Shown here one piece after another: positions 15,329-24,328 of a DNA stretch of 64,000 bases. The DNA comes from Haloglomus halophilum (GTDB lineage Archaea > Halobacteriota > Halobacteria > Halobacteriales > Haloarculaceae), in NCBI RefSeq assembly GCF_024298885.1, contig NZ_CP101166.1, forward strand, positions 3,905,149-3,969,148. The letters are read 5' to 3'. The notes beneath the pieces are model-generated. The model made no database searches. It saw only the letters and a program-made list of their open reading frames with translations, and was not told the DNA's origin. The stretch's first letter is position 1; each line of letters begins with the position of its first letter. A program made the position numbers and the translations under genes.

Positions 15329-15898
15329 ATGTTCGATAATATCAACAACACCGACGAGGAGCGTGGACAGGTGGGAATCGGTACCCTCATCGTGTTCATC
15401 GCGCTCGTCTTGGTCGCAGCGATTGCCGCCGGTGTGCTCATCAACACCGCCGGCTTCCTGCAGAACCAGGCCGAGTCGACTGGACAGGAGAGTACAAATC
15501 AGGTAACCCAGTCACTGGATGTCCAAAACACCCTCGGGACCGCCGATGGTAGCGGTAACATCGATACCATCGAGCTGGTCGTTTCAAAATCGCCCGGGGC
15601 CGGACCAGTCAACGTGACCAACTCCACCATCCAGTACGTCAGCCCCGATGATGCGACGACGCTAATCGGAGCAGAGCAATCGTCAGCGGGGTTCACTACT
15701 GATAGTGATATTCTGACTGACGACTCCAGCCCGATTACCATCACCATCAGTCTCGCTGATTTGGGTGTGAACAATCTTCAGGCCGGCGATGAGGTCGAGA
15801 TGACAATCACCACGCCTTCGGGGGGCCAGTCAACCGTCATCGCGACGGTGCCCGAGCCACTAACGACGGACGACGACGGCGATCAGGTCCGGCTCTAA
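15329..15898 (+). CDS. arlA3: archaellin 3
   Basis: 189 residues, starting [16 protein letters not shown] at the ATG four bases after archaellin 2 ends. It has the same conserved signal peptide and core helix, with a divergent C-terminal domain ([19 protein letters not shown]) containing further N-glycosylation sequons. Three archaellins allow mixed or alternative filaments; which is the major subunit cannot be told from sequence. The C-terminal half again shows lower GC than neighbours. Confidence 0.94.
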   Translation: MFDNINNTDEERGQVGIGTLIVFIALVLVAAIAAGVLINTAGFLQNQAESTGQESTNQVTQSLDVQNTLGTADGSGNIDTIELVVSKSPGAGPVNVTNSTIQYVSPDDATTLIGAEQSSAGFTTDSDILTDDSSPITITISLADLGVNNLQAGDEVEMTITTPSGGQSTVIATVPEPLTTDDDGDQVRL

Positions 15899-15963
15899 CG
15901 AATCTCAACTCCCTCGTCTCGCCCGCTAACTAACCCTCTCAAATCTCCCGCGAACAAACACAA

Positions 15964-16410
15964 ATGGGCTTCAGTGTCTCCGGCGCGACGGCCATCGTCT
16001 TCCTCGGCGCGGTCATCGCCTTCGGTAGCGCCTACCCTGCTGTCGTCGACAGTACGGAGGCCATCTCGCAGGCCCAGGGTCAGCAGTCCGACCGGATGCT
16101 CGAACAGCAGAACAGCGAGCTCACGGTCGAGACCGCGACCTATTACGCGGGCAACGACACGTTGACAGCCAACGTGTCCAACAGCGGCACGACCGCCCTG
16201 GCGGTAGGTGAGGTCGACGTTCTCGTCAACGGCACCTACCGCGACGGGGCGACAGTCGACGTCGTTGGGAACAGCGGTTCCGAGGTGTGGCTCCCCGGCG
16301 AGGTCCTCCGGGTGGAGGTATCGGCGACGCCCGGGACGGCCGGGGCCGAACTCCGGCTCAAGCTCGTGACGGGGCCGGGCGTCGCCGACGCCACGGAGGT
16401 GGCCACCTAG
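15964..16410 (+). CDS. arlF: archaellum stator-associated protein ArlF
   Basis: 148 residues. One N-terminal membrane helix (SGATAIVFLGAVIAFGSAYP) and an extracellular beta-sandwich domain (TLTANVSNSGTTALAVGEVDVLVNGTY) of the FlaF type. In studied archaea ArlF and ArlG form a complex that binds the S-layer and acts as the stator of the archaellum. It follows the archaellin genes by 65 bp and abuts arlG directly, so the pair should be co-translated. Confidence 0.93.
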   Translation: MGFSVSGATAIVFLGAVIAFGSAYPAVVDSTEAISQAQGQQSDRMLEQQNSELTVETATYYAGNDTLTANVSNSGTTALAVGEVDVLVNGTYRDGATVDVVGNSGSEVWLPGEVLRVEVSATPGTAGAELRLKLVTGPGVADATEVAT

Positions 16411-16872
16411 ATGGCCAGCGCCTCCGTCTCCTCGCTCATCATCTTCATCGCCAGCCTGGTGGTCGCGGCCTCCGTCGCGGGCACGCTCGTCACGCAGGTC
16501 GGGGATATCACCCACTCCGTGACCGACAGCGGCGAGGACGTCGAGGAGAACATCAACACGGACATCGCCATCATCAGCGACGCCGGGCGGCCGGACTCCA
16601 TCTACGACGGGAACGCACCCATCACGGTGCTGGTGAAGAACACCGGCTCGGGGACGCTCGCGACCGACCCCGGGCAGTTGGACGTGCTGGTGAACGGCAG
16701 TTACGTCGGCGAGAGCGACCTCACGGTGACGAAGGCCGGCGGAGGCGGTGGCTCCTGGGGCCCGGGCGAGGTGGTGAAGGTGGCAATCGACTACGGCGGC
16801 CTCGCCACCGGCGACCACCGCGTGACAGTTATTGTCAATGGGAACGAAGAGGTCCTGCGGTTCAGACACTGA
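16411..16872 (+). CDS. arlG: archaellum stator protein ArlG
   Basis: 153 residues. N-terminal membrane helix SSLIIFIASLVVAASVAGTL, then a coiled segment and an immunoglobulin-like domain (APITVLVKNTGSGTLATDPG, DVLVNGSYVGES) similar to ArlF. It partners ArlF in the periplasm-like space between membrane and S-layer. Its ATG begins on the base after the arlF stop codon, and the DUF7500-like gene starts six bases after its end, indicating one operon. Confidence 0.93.
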   Translation: MASASVSSLIIFIASLVVAASVAGTLVTQVGDITHSVTDSGEDVEENINTDIAIISDAGRPDSIYDGNAPITVLVKNTGSGTLATDPGQLDVLVNGSYVGESDLTVTKAGGGGGSWGPGEVVKVAIDYGGLATGDHRVTVIVNGNEEVLRFRH

Positions 16873-16878
16873 TTCCAG

Positions 16879-17601
16879 ATGAGCGACGATACCCCGCCGT
16901 CCGACCGAGACAGCCCGGACGAAGAGCCCGACGACACGGACGAGCCACTGTTCCCGGTCGACGAGTCGGGCGACAGTCCGTCCGGGGAGGGCCCGCCGGA
17001 GGGGCGGCCCGAGAAGGGTCGCGTCCTCTCGCCGAACGACCTCGACATTACCGACGACGAGGCCGTCGAGGAGATAGACGACGGGCGATTCGTCGTCTCC
17101 GCGGGCGGCGGCCCGCCGAACGTACCGGACGACCCGCCCGACCCCACGACCGGCGCGGACCGTGGGAACGACGGTTCGAACTCCGGTTCCGGTCCCGCTG
17201 GCGCGGGGAACGAGCGGGGTGGCGTCGGCACTCCGGGCATGGGAGTTGGCGGGCCGGCGAGCCCCGAGGCCGCCCGGAACCTGCTCGGCGAGGAACTCGG
17301 CCGGACCCGGGCGCGCTACGGCATCGACGTGGTCGGGCGGTTCGACGGGGAGTCCGCCCGGCATCGGACCGTCTCCAACGACGTGGTGGCGACGTTCGAG
17401 AACCTGGTGCTCTGGTACGCCCGCCACGTCTCCGACGAGACGCCGGCCGAGGAGGTCATCGAGATCCTCCTCCGCGAGGCGAGCGTGGTTCCGGACCCGG
17501 GGACCCCGAACCTGAAGGAACTCCTGGACAAACACGACCTGACCCCCCACGACTCCATCGCCGAGCTGGTCGCGGCCATCACGGCAGAGTCTGGCGACTG
17601 A
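16879..17601 (+). CDS. archaellum-cluster protein, DUF7500-like
   Basis: 240 residues in two parts. The N-terminal 135 are an acidic, Pro/Gly-rich linker that contains RVLSPNDLDITDDEAVEEIDDGRFVVS; I associate this motif with the haloarchaeal DUF7500 family found in archaellum clusters. The C-terminal 100 are a helical domain (NLVLWYARHVSDETPAEEVIEILL ... LKELLDKHDL). Role unknown; position right after arlG suggests a cytosolic archaellum accessory. It might be a distant ArlD-like protein, but it lacks the ArlD/E signature present in ArlCE. Confidence 0.7.
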   Translation: MSDDTPPSDRDSPDEEPDDTDEPLFPVDESGDSPSGEGPPEGRPEKGRVLSPNDLDITDDEAVEEIDDGRFVVSAGGGPPNVPDDPPDPTTGADRGNDGSNSGSGPAGAGNERGGVGTPGMGVGGPASPEAARNLLGEELGRTRARYGIDVVGRFDGESARHRTVSNDVVATFENLVLWYARHVSDETPAEEVIEILLREASVVPDPGTPNLKELLDKHDLTPHDSIAELVAAITAESGD

Positions 17602-17778
17602 CCGGCACGCAGACCGTCTTCGCTCGCGAGGTCGGCAGCCACGGACCACCGTTCGGCGGGCGAGTCGTCGGCTCGTCGAAGGTGACCCGGCCGGTCGGGT
17701 GGCGTAAAAAGTCTGGTCCGCGTTTCGGTCGCCGAGGGCTGCCGGACGTTAACGGGGGTATCCGTCCTGTCGTGGAGT

Positions 17779-18138
17779 ATGGAGCTGGACGTACTGATCG
17801 TCGACGACTCGGACTTCATGCGTGACCTCCTTCGGGAGATCCTCGAGGAGGACCACGACGTCGTCGGCGAGGCCGAGAACGGCGTCGAAGCGGTGGAACT
17901 GTACCAGGAATCCGAGCCGGACCTCGTGATGATGGACATCACGATGCCCATCCGGAACGGCATCGAGGCGACCGACGAGATCACGTCGGGCGACCCCGCC
18001 GCGAACGTCATCATGTGCACGAGCGTCGGGCAGGAGGAGAAGATGAAGAGCGCAATCAAGGCCGGAGCGAGCGGCTACATCAAGAAACCCTTCCAGAAGC
18101 CGAGCGTGCTCCAGGAGATACAGAAGGTCACCGGCTGA
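17779..18138 (+). CDS. cheY: chemotaxis response regulator CheY
   Basis: 119 residues, a single receiver domain. Acidic pocket D9/D10, phospho-acceptor D53 (LVMMDITMP), T81 (CTSVG) and K103 (IKKPF) are all in place. CheY-P, made by CheA, carries the switching signal to the archaellum motor through CheF. The stop codon overlaps the cheC start by one base, so the two are translationally coupled. A promoter may lie in the 177-bp gap upstream, which is otherwise without features. Confidence 0.96.
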   Translation: MELDVLIVDDSDFMRDLLREILEEDHDVVGEAENGVEAVELYQESEPDLVMMDITMPIRNGIEATDEITSGDPAANVIMCTSVGQEEKMKSAIKAGASGYIKKPFQKPSVLQEIQKVTG

Positions 18139-19325
18139 TGCAGATCGACATCGACGCCCTGGAGACGTACAACGAGTTGGCGCGTGACGGGGCGGAGTCG
18201 GCGGCCGCGTCGCTCTCGCAGCTGACGGGCATCCAGACCCGGGTCGACGTGACCAACGTCTCGCTGGCGTCCGCGGCGGACCTGCGCTACGAGTTCGTCG
18301 GTCGGGAGTTCGCCGGCGTCCGCATCGCGCTGGGCGGCGCGTTCTCGGGCGAGACGGTGATGGCGTTCGATAACCAGGCCCGGGAAGCCATCACGGACGT
18401 GCTGGCACCGGACGGAACGATGGAGCGCAGCGCCGTCGAGGAGGTGGGCAACATCATGATGAGCGGCTTCATCGACGGCTGGGCCGACCACCTCGACACG
18501 GGTATCGACATGAGCCCGCCGACGTACGTCGAGGGGTCCGGCGAGGAGGTGCTCCCGACGAACGTCGCCAGCGGTGAGCAGCTGATGATGTTCCGGAGCC
18601 GGGTGCAGGCGGTCGACGAGGCCGTGGACTTCCGCATCTGCCTGATGCCCGAGCGGGCGACGATGGCCGAGGCGATGGAGCCGGCCGCCGACAGCGGCAT
18701 CGACTTCGAGAAACTGGAGGTGTTCAACGAGATGACCGCCGCCGGGAGCGCCAACGCCGCCGGCAACATCAGCACCATGACCGGCATCGACGCCGACCTC
18801 GAGGTCAACCGGATGAGCTTCGTCCCCATCGAGGACGTCCCGGCACAGGTCGGCGACGAACGTTACGTCGGAACGGTCCTCCAGTACGAGGGCTCCATCG
18901 GCGGCTACCTGGTCATCCTGTTCGACCAGCCCTCGGCCCGGGCAGTGGTGGACGCGATGATGCCCGGCGGGAGCGAGGACGGCTGGGGCGAGATGGAACA
19001 GAGCGCGCTGGAGGAGCTCTGCAACATCATGACCAGCGGCTTCATCGACGGCTGGGCGAACGTCCTCGAATCCGAGATCCAGCACTCCCCGCCGCAGTTC
19101 GTGGCGGACATGGGGTCGTCCATCCTGAGTCCCGTCGTCGGCCGGATGGCCGAGAGCCAGGAACACGCGTTCCTGCTGGACTCGACCATCGAGACGGCCG
19201 ACGACCGGGCGTTCCGGTGTGAGCTGTTCGCCCTGCCGAACGAGGCGGAGCTGACCGCCGCGCTGGACGCGCTGCTGGTCGAGCGAGCGGACCAGCTGGA
19301 GGCCGACCCGAGCGAGGTGTTCTGA
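18138..19325 (+). CDS. cheC: double-domain CheC phosphatase
   Basis: 395 residues made of two tandem CheC-like domains (about 1-195 and 196-395). The CheY-P phosphatase motif (D/S)-x3-E-x2-N...P is intact in each: SAVEEVGN...SPP near residues 95-125 and SALEELCN...SPP near 288-318. Single-domain CheC is usually about 200 residues, so this is a fusion or internal duplication, as seen in some haloarchaea. It lies between cheY and cheD with one-base overlaps on both sides, matching the known CheC-CheD interaction. Confidence 0.92.
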   Translation: MQIDIDALETYNELARDGAESAAASLSQLTGIQTRVDVTNVSLASAADLRYEFVGREFAGVRIALGGAFSGETVMAFDNQAREAITDVLAPDGTMERSAVEEVGNIMMSGFIDGWADHLDTGIDMSPPTYVEGSGEEVLPTNVASGEQLMMFRSRVQAVDEAVDFRICLMPERATMAEAMEPAADSGIDFEKLEVFNEMTAAGSANAAGNISTMTGIDADLEVNRMSFVPIEDVPAQVGDERYVGTVLQYEGSIGGYLVILFDQPSARAVVDAMMPGGSEDGWGEMEQSALEELCNIMTSGFIDGWANVLESEIQHSPPQFVADMGSSILSPVVGRMAESQEHAFLLDSTIETADDRAFRCELFALPNEAELTAALDALLVERADQLEADPSEVF

Positions 19326-19834
19326 TGTCGGTGCCGGCGAGTGACGACGCTCCCGGCGCAGCGGATCTCTCGGTCTCGGTGGCCGATAGCGGCGTTTCGG
19401 CCGGCGGCTGCCTCCGGACCAGCGGCCTGGGGTCCTGTCTCGGTATCGCGCTCCACGACCCGGAGGCCGGCGTGGGTGGACTGCTCCACCCCATGCTCCC
19501 GTTCCGCGAGGACGAGACGCGCCGCCGGGAGCGGTACGTCGATTCCGGCGTCGAGCGGCTGGTCGACGACCTCGTCGACATCGGGGCGGACCGGCGGCGC
19601 CTCGTCGCCCGCGTGGTCGGCGGCGCCGCAGTCGTCGAGTTCGGCTGGAACGACGACGCCGGCGGCTCCATCGGCCAGCGGAACGTGGCGGCCGCGGAGG
19701 AGGTCCTCGACGAGGCCGGTATCGACATCGTCGGCCGGGAGGTCGGCGGCGACCACGGCCGGTCGATGCGCTTCGACACGGCCACCGGCGAGCTGACCGT
19801 CGAGCGTACCGACGGCGAACGGACCGTCCTGTAG
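19325..19834 (+). CDS. cheD: receptor glutamine deamidase CheD
   Basis: 169 residues. The catalytic triad fits the family spacing: T32, C38 (SGLGSCLGIALHDP) and H55 (GGLLHPMLPF), which corresponds to T21-C27-H44 of the Thermotoga enzyme. CheD deamidates glutamines in taxis receptors and modulates CheC. The C-terminus carries the conserved RNVAAAEEVLDEAGI and GG.HGRSMRFDTATGEL segments. The ATG overlaps the cheC stop codon. Confidence 0.94.
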   Translation: MSVPASDDAPGAADLSVSVADSGVSAGGCLRTSGLGSCLGIALHDPEAGVGGLLHPMLPFREDETRRRERYVDSGVERLVDDLVDIGADRRRLVARVVGGAAVVEFGWNDDAGGSIGQRNVAAAEEVLDEAGIDIVGREVGGDHGRSMRFDTATGELTVERTDGERTVL

Positions 19835-19947
19835 TCCTCCCCGGGCACGGCGGCGGGGCTGCCCGGGTAACTTCAACCTGTCCCTCGTTCCGGGGCTCGA
19901 AGTGGGCCTGACGTAATAGGAGGGTGCCGGACAAGTGGTACCAACCC

Positions 19948-20091
19948 ATGCCTCTCACCCGCGAGACCTCAGCACGAGCCCCCTTCGGACACGAGCGGGG
20001 CCCGACGGCGACCGGCCGGCCGGCGTCCGCCACGCCGACCGCGGCGAGTCCGGTGACCGACGACGTGACCGTTCCGGGAGGTGGTCACTGA
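19948..20091 (+). CDS. possible 47-residue protein preceding arlCE
   Basis: An open frame starting MPLTRETSARAPFGHERGPT and ending with a TGA that overlaps the arlCE ATG (TGATG). Composition is Thr/Pro/Ala-rich without a recognised domain, so it could be a genuine small protein or a coupled leader reading frame for arlCE. A TATA-like GTAATAGG lies near 19914-19921, about 30 nt upstream of the ATG. Evidence is limited to frame, coupling and promoter spacing. Confidence 0.35.
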   Translation: MPLTRETSARAPFGHERGPTATGRPASATPTAASPVTDDVTVPGGGH

Positions 20092-21881
20092 TGGGGTTGT
20101 TCGGTGGCGGCGACGAGGAGGACACCGCGGACGAGGAACCCGAGGAGGCGACCGACCCGCTCCTCGACGACGGCGGCGACGACCTCCTCGACGGGGACGA
20201 CGACATGACCTTCGGCGACATGGAGGAGGACGACGGCGGTGCCGGCGGCGCCGGGAACGCCGAACTCGAGAACCGGATGGACGAGCTGGAGAACGAGGTC
20301 GGCTCCCTCTCCTCGACGGTGAACACGGTCAAGAGCGAGAACGAGCAGATCAGCGAGTCCGTCGACGACATCGAGGAGAACATCCGGAAGCTACTGGAGG
20401 TGTACGAGATGGTCACCCGCGGCGTCAACCCGTTCGTCAACGAGGACGACCTGGGCGACGCCTTCGACGGCGGCGGAGGCGGTGGCGCCGCCGGCGGTGG
20501 CGCCAGCCTGTTCGGGGGCGACGACGGCGACGGGGACGAGGAAGCACTCGACGAGGATGTCGCTGGCGCCGACGCCGAGGACTTCTTCGACGAGGACCTC
20601 GGCGAGGACGAGTTCGACGACGGCATGGGCGACTTCGACGAGGGGGGCGACGAGTTCGGTGGCGGCATGGACGACTTCGACGATGATGCGGACGCCCTCG
20701 ACGGTGGCATGGACGACTTCGACGATGATGCGGACGCCCTCGACGGTGGCATGGACGACTTCGACGATGATGCGGACGCCCTCGACGGTGGCATGGACGA
20801 CTTCGACGATGATGCGGACGCCCTCGACGGTGGCATGGACGAGTTCGACGACAGCGGCGACGACCTCGGTGACGGCGGCGACACCGACGACGAGGGGAAG
20901 TCGTTCGAGGAGCTGAAGGCCGAGTACGACGCCGGCGACGCGGACTGGCAGGGTGAGGAGGCCGACGCCGGGGAGGCGCTGGACGCCCCGGACTCGGGAC
21001 CGGCCGGGATGGACGGTGACGGGACGGACGGGGCTCTCGATGATGCTCTCGGCGGGGACGCTCCGGACGCGGACGAGACGTTCGGCACCGACGGGCTGGA
21101 CGAGGACGCGGCCGACGATGCGGGGGCCACGACCACGGACGCGGCGGCGAGTGGCCCCTCGGACGGCCGTCGCCCCCATCTCGATTCGCTCCCGGACGGC
21201 TACGCCAGCGACGTGGTCGTGATGGAGTGGCTCGAGTTCCTGGTCGACCAGGGAGGTGTCGACGGTGCGGCCCGGACCATCGCCTACTACGAGTCCATCG
21301 GCTGGCTCGGCGAGGCCGCCGCCGAGGACCTGCAGACGTATCTCGGTGGCTTCGGCGAGGCCACCGCCGAGGGTCTTCCGGACCCGGAGACCGTCGAGGC
21401 CCGCTCGCCGCTCAGCGTGCAGTGCCACCGGACGAGCCTGCGCTACGTCAGCCGGCTCTCCAGCGCCTCGATGGGCATGGACGTGATGGACCGGCTGGAC
21501 GAGGGGGATGCCGCCCGTGCCCCAGCGCCGGACGCGCGTTCGCCTCGCCCGGACTGGCTGGCGGGCAACGGTCACGACTCGGCTGCACGCGCCGCGCCCG
21601 CCGCGGAGGCGGCCGGTGGGCCGGCGACCGACGGTGGAACGGACCCGACCGACAGCGGGACGGACCCCGCAACCGACGACGGCCGGGAACCGGCCTGGCA
21701 GCACCCGCCGGAGTCGGGGGCGACCGATACCGGGGAGGCCCACGACCCAGCACCCGAGGGACGGCTGACCCGGGCCCGGGGGACCGACGACGGGCCGCCG
21801 CCGGGTGGCCGCCGCGGTGTCGAGCGGGCCGGGGCCGAGGCACCGACCCCCGAATCGACCGACGACCCCACCGACCAGTAA
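20091..21881 (+). CDS. arlCE: fused archaellum cytosolic ring protein ArlCE with acidic repeats
   Basis: 596 residues, longer than most ArlCE. Order: acidic N-terminus; coiled coil at about 58-105 leading into the ArlC-type motif LEVYEMVTRGVNPFV; Gly-rich linker; acidic tandem repeats of 14 residues (GMDDFDDDADALDG, residues 192-247); linker; ArlD/E domain at about 365-470 (VVVMEWLEFLVDQGGVDGAA); and a disordered Pro/Asp tail of about 100 residues. ArlCDE proteins form a ring under the motor and receive CheY-P/CheF. The ATG at 20091 gives the conserved MGLFGGGDEE start. Confidence 0.92.
   Translation: MGLFGGGDEEDTADEEPEEATDPLLDDGGDDLLDGDDDMTFGDMEEDDGGAGGAGNAELENRMDELENEVGSLSSTVNTVKSENEQISESVDDIEENIRKLLEVYEMVTRGVNPFVNEDDLGDAFDGGGGGGAAGGGASLFGGDDGDGDEEALDEDVAGADAEDFFDEDLGEDEFDDGMGDFDEGGDEFGGGMDDFDDDADALDGGMDDFDDDADALDGGMDDFDDDADALDGGMDDFDDDADALDGGMDEFDDSGDDLGDGGDTDDEGKSFEELKAEYDAGDADWQGEEADAGEALDAPDSGPAGMDGDGTDGALDDALGGDAPDADETFGTDGLDEDAADDAGATTTDAAASGPSDGRRPHLDSLPDGYASDVVVMEWLEFLVDQGGVDGAARTIAYYESIGWLGEAAAEDLQTYLGGFGEATAEGLPDPETVEARSPLSVQCHRTSLRYVSRLSSASMGMDVMDRLDEGDAARAPAPDARSPRPDWLAGNGHDSAARAAPAAEAAGGPATDGGTDPTDSGTDPATDDGREPAWQHPPESGATDTGEAHDPAPEGRLTRARGTDDGPPPGGRRGVERAGAEAPTPESTDDPTDQ
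20622..20873 (+). repeat. 42-bp in-frame tandem repeat inside arlCE
   Basis: Four perfect copies of a 42-bp unit start at 20664, 20706, 20748 and 20790. A degenerate unit precedes them (20622-20663) and another follows (20832-20873). Each unit encodes 14 residues, so copy-number change keeps the frame. The DNA-level identity, including synonymous positions, points to recent slippage or recombination. Confidence 0.95.
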
Positions 21882-21882
21882 G

Positions 21883-22653
21883 ATGCCAGGCACCAACGCC
21901 GAACGGAACCTGCTCTCGCTCGGGCTGAGTGACCACGACCGGCTGAACAAGGAACTGGGCGGCGGTATCCCGAGGGGGAGCATCGTCCTCGTCGAGGGCG
22001 ACTACGGTGCCGGCAAGAGCGCGCTCTCACAGCGGCTCGCCTACGGGTTCTGTGAGACGGGGACGAGCGTCACCTACCTCTCGACGGAGCTGACCATCGG
22101 CGGGTTCATCGACCAGATGCACTCCCTGGAGTACGGCGTGGTCGACCACCTCCTGAACGAGGACCTCCTCTTCCTCCACGCCGACATCGACACGGGGGGC
22201 GTGCTGTCGGGCGGCGGTGACGCCGAGAACGAGCGGATGGACCTCCTCTCGAGCCTGATGGAGGCCGAGACGATGTGGGAACCCGAGGTCGTCATCATCG
22301 ACACCTTCGACGCCATCCTCCGGAACGACCCCACGTTCGAGGCGCTCATCCGACAGAACGAGGAGCGCCAGGCCGCCCTCGAGATCATCTCCTTCTTCCG
22401 GAACATCATCTCCAGCGGGAAGGTCATCGTGCTGACGGTCGACCCGTCCACGGTAGACCAGGAGGCGATCGGCCCGTTCCGGGCCATCGCGGACGTCTTC
22501 TTCGAACTGGAGATGATAGAGGTCGGCAACGACGTGCGCCGGCAGATCGCGGTCAAGCGGTTCGCCGGCATGGGGGAACAGGTGGGTGACTCGGTCGGGT
22601 ACAGTGTCCGGTCGGGCACCGGAATCGTCATCGAGAACCGCTCCATCGCATGA
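21883..22653 (+). CDS. arlH: archaellum regulatory ATPase-fold protein ArlH
   Basis: 256 residues of the RecA/KaiC fold. Walker A is EGDYGAGKSALSQRL near residue 30-45 and Walker B is VVIIDTFDAI near 140. ArlH binds ATP, sits on the motor ATPase ArlI and is thought to switch it between assembly and rotation. The start ATG at 21883, one base after the arlCE stop codon, fits the conserved N-terminus MPGTNAERNLLSLGLSDHDR. The stop codon overlaps the arlI start (ATGA). Confidence 0.94.
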   Translation: MPGTNAERNLLSLGLSDHDRLNKELGGGIPRGSIVLVEGDYGAGKSALSQRLAYGFCETGTSVTYLSTELTIGGFIDQMHSLEYGVVDHLLNEDLLFLHADIDTGGVLSGGGDAENERMDLLSSLMEAETMWEPEVVIIDTFDAILRNDPTFEALIRQNEERQAALEIISFFRNIISSGKVIVLTVDPSTVDQEAIGPFRAIADVFFELEMIEVGNDVRRQIAVKRFAGMGEQVGDSVGYSVRSGTGIVIENRSIA

Positions 22654-24326
22654 CGGAACTGGGAACCGCTCGGCCCACGGACGAGCTGCGCGAGGAGGCC
22701 GCCCGCAGGCCCCACCTGCGCGAGCATCTCAAGAAGTTCAAACAGATCACCGGCGAGTTCCCACTCCTCATCGACGAGCCGTCCGGCGAGTACGAGACGC
22801 ACCGGCCCAACGTGCTCTACTCGGTCGGCGGCCCCATCTACTGCCACATCTACGGCGACCTCGGCCGGGACACGAAGTACTACGCCATCGAGCCGACGCT
22901 CTCTGGCGCGGAGCGAGAGGTGTACGCGGACATCAAGGACGAACTGCTGCGCCGGAGCGTCAGCAAGCCGGCGCCGGAGAACGAGTCCGAGTACGGCGAC
23001 CGCATCGAGGAACTGCTCTCCGAGACCACGCAGGTCGAGGAGGACGGTGGCCCGGACAGCCTCCTCGAACAGATCAAGTTCCGCTTCGACCCCTCGGTCC
23101 AGGAGGTCTCGCGCTCCACCTACGAGAACATCCGCTACCGGCTCAACCGCGACATCGTCGGGCTGGGCCCGCTCGAGCCGGTGATGCGCGACCCTGCGAA
23201 CGAGGACATCCACGTCATCGGGCCGGAGGGGTGTTACGTCGACCACGGCACCTACGGGATGCTGGAGACGACCGTCGAGTGGGAGTCGGACAAGGCGTTC
23301 GACACCTGGCTCCGGAACATGGGCGAGCGCATCGGCGACCCGCTGAGCGACTCGGACCCCATCGTCGACTCCACGCTCCCCGACGGCTCGCGCCTGAACG
23401 TCATCTACTCCGACGACGTGTCGCTGAAGGGCCCCTCGCTCACCATCCGCCAGGGCGAGGAGGTGCCGCTCTCGGTCAACCAGATCACGAAGTGGGGCAC
23501 CCTCTCGCCGGAGCTGGCCGCCTACCTGTGGCTCTGCCTGGAGAACGAACAGACCGTGTTCGTCGTCGGCGAGACGGCCTCGGGGAAGACGACGACGCTC
23601 AACTCCATCATGGCGTTCATCCCACGGGACGACAAGATATACACCGCAGAGGACACCGCCGAGGTCCTGCCACCCCACGACACCTGGCAGCAACTGCTCA
23701 CCCGCGAGGGCGAGGGTGAGGGCAGTCAGGACGTCGACATGTTCGACCTCGTCGCGGCCGCGCTCCGGTCGCGCCCGGACTACATCGTCGTCGGGGAGGT
23801 CAGAGGGGCGGAGGGGCAGATGGCGTTCCAGGCCGCCCAGACGGGCCACCCCGTGATGCTGACCTTCCACGCGTCCGACATCGTCTCGATGATCCAGCGG
23901 TTCACCGGCGAGCCCATCAACGTCCCCGAGACGTTCATCGACAACGCCGACGTGGCCCTGTTCCAGAACCGCGTCAAGCAGGGCGACGACGTGCTCCGGC
24001 GCGTGACCTCGGTCCAGGAGATCGAGGGCTACTCCAAGGAGATGGACGGCGTCGTCACGCGCCAGGCGTTCTACTGGGACCCCGTCGACGACGAGATCGT
24101 CTTCCAGGGGATGAACAACTCCTACGTCCTCGAGGAGCAGATCGCCAGCCTGCTGGGGTACGCGGACACCCGGAAGATCTACGACGACCTCCAGTTCCGG
24201 GCCCGCGTCATCGAGCGGATGATCCAGGAGGGTATCCTCGACTACCACGACGTCATCGAGACCATCGCGGACTTCCAGCGCGACGGCGTGGAGGGGCTTC
24301 CCTTCGACATCCACAGACAGAACTAG
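22650..24326 (+). CDS. arlI: archaellum motor ATPase ArlI
   Basis: 558 residues, VirB11/GspE superfamily. Walker A GETASGKTTT near residue 310, an Asp box (KIYTAEDTAEVL), Walker B region (RPDYIVVGEVRGAEGQMAF) and His box (TGHPVMLTFHA) are all intact. It powers both filament assembly and rotation from the cytosolic face, forming a hexamer under ArlJ. It is coupled to arlH by a four-base overlap and followed two bases later by arlJ. Confidence 0.96.
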   Translation: MTELGTARPTDELREEAARRPHLREHLKKFKQITGEFPLLIDEPSGEYETHRPNVLYSVGGPIYCHIYGDLGRDTKYYAIEPTLSGAEREVYADIKDELLRRSVSKPAPENESEYGDRIEELLSETTQVEEDGGPDSLLEQIKFRFDPSVQEVSRSTYENIRYRLNRDIVGLGPLEPVMRDPANEDIHVIGPEGCYVDHGTYGMLETTVEWESDKAFDTWLRNMGERIGDPLSDSDPIVDSTLPDGSRLNVIYSDDVSLKGPSLTIRQGEEVPLSVNQITKWGTLSPELAAYLWLCLENEQTVFVVGETASGKTTTLNSIMAFIPRDDKIYTAEDTAEVLPPHDTWQQLLTREGEGEGSQDVDMFDLVAAALRSRPDYIVVGEVRGAEGQMAFQAAQTGHPVMLTFHASDIVSMIQRFTGEPINVPETFIDNADVALFQNRVKQGDDVLRRVTSVQEIEGYSKEMDGVVTRQAFYWDPVDDEIVFQGMNNSYVLEEQIASLLGYADTRKIYDDLQFRARVIERMIQEGILDYHDVIETIADFQRDGVEGLPFDIHRQN

Positions 24327-24328
24327 CC

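Noticed and set aside
18075-20033. 652-codon minus-strand frame opposite cheC and cheD
   Set aside because: Shadow of the cheC/cheD frames, which show family-specific active-site residues.
20664-20831. Possible CRISPR array
   Set aside because: The 42-bp units are directly adjacent with no spacers and lie in frame inside arlCE, so this is a coding tandem repeat.
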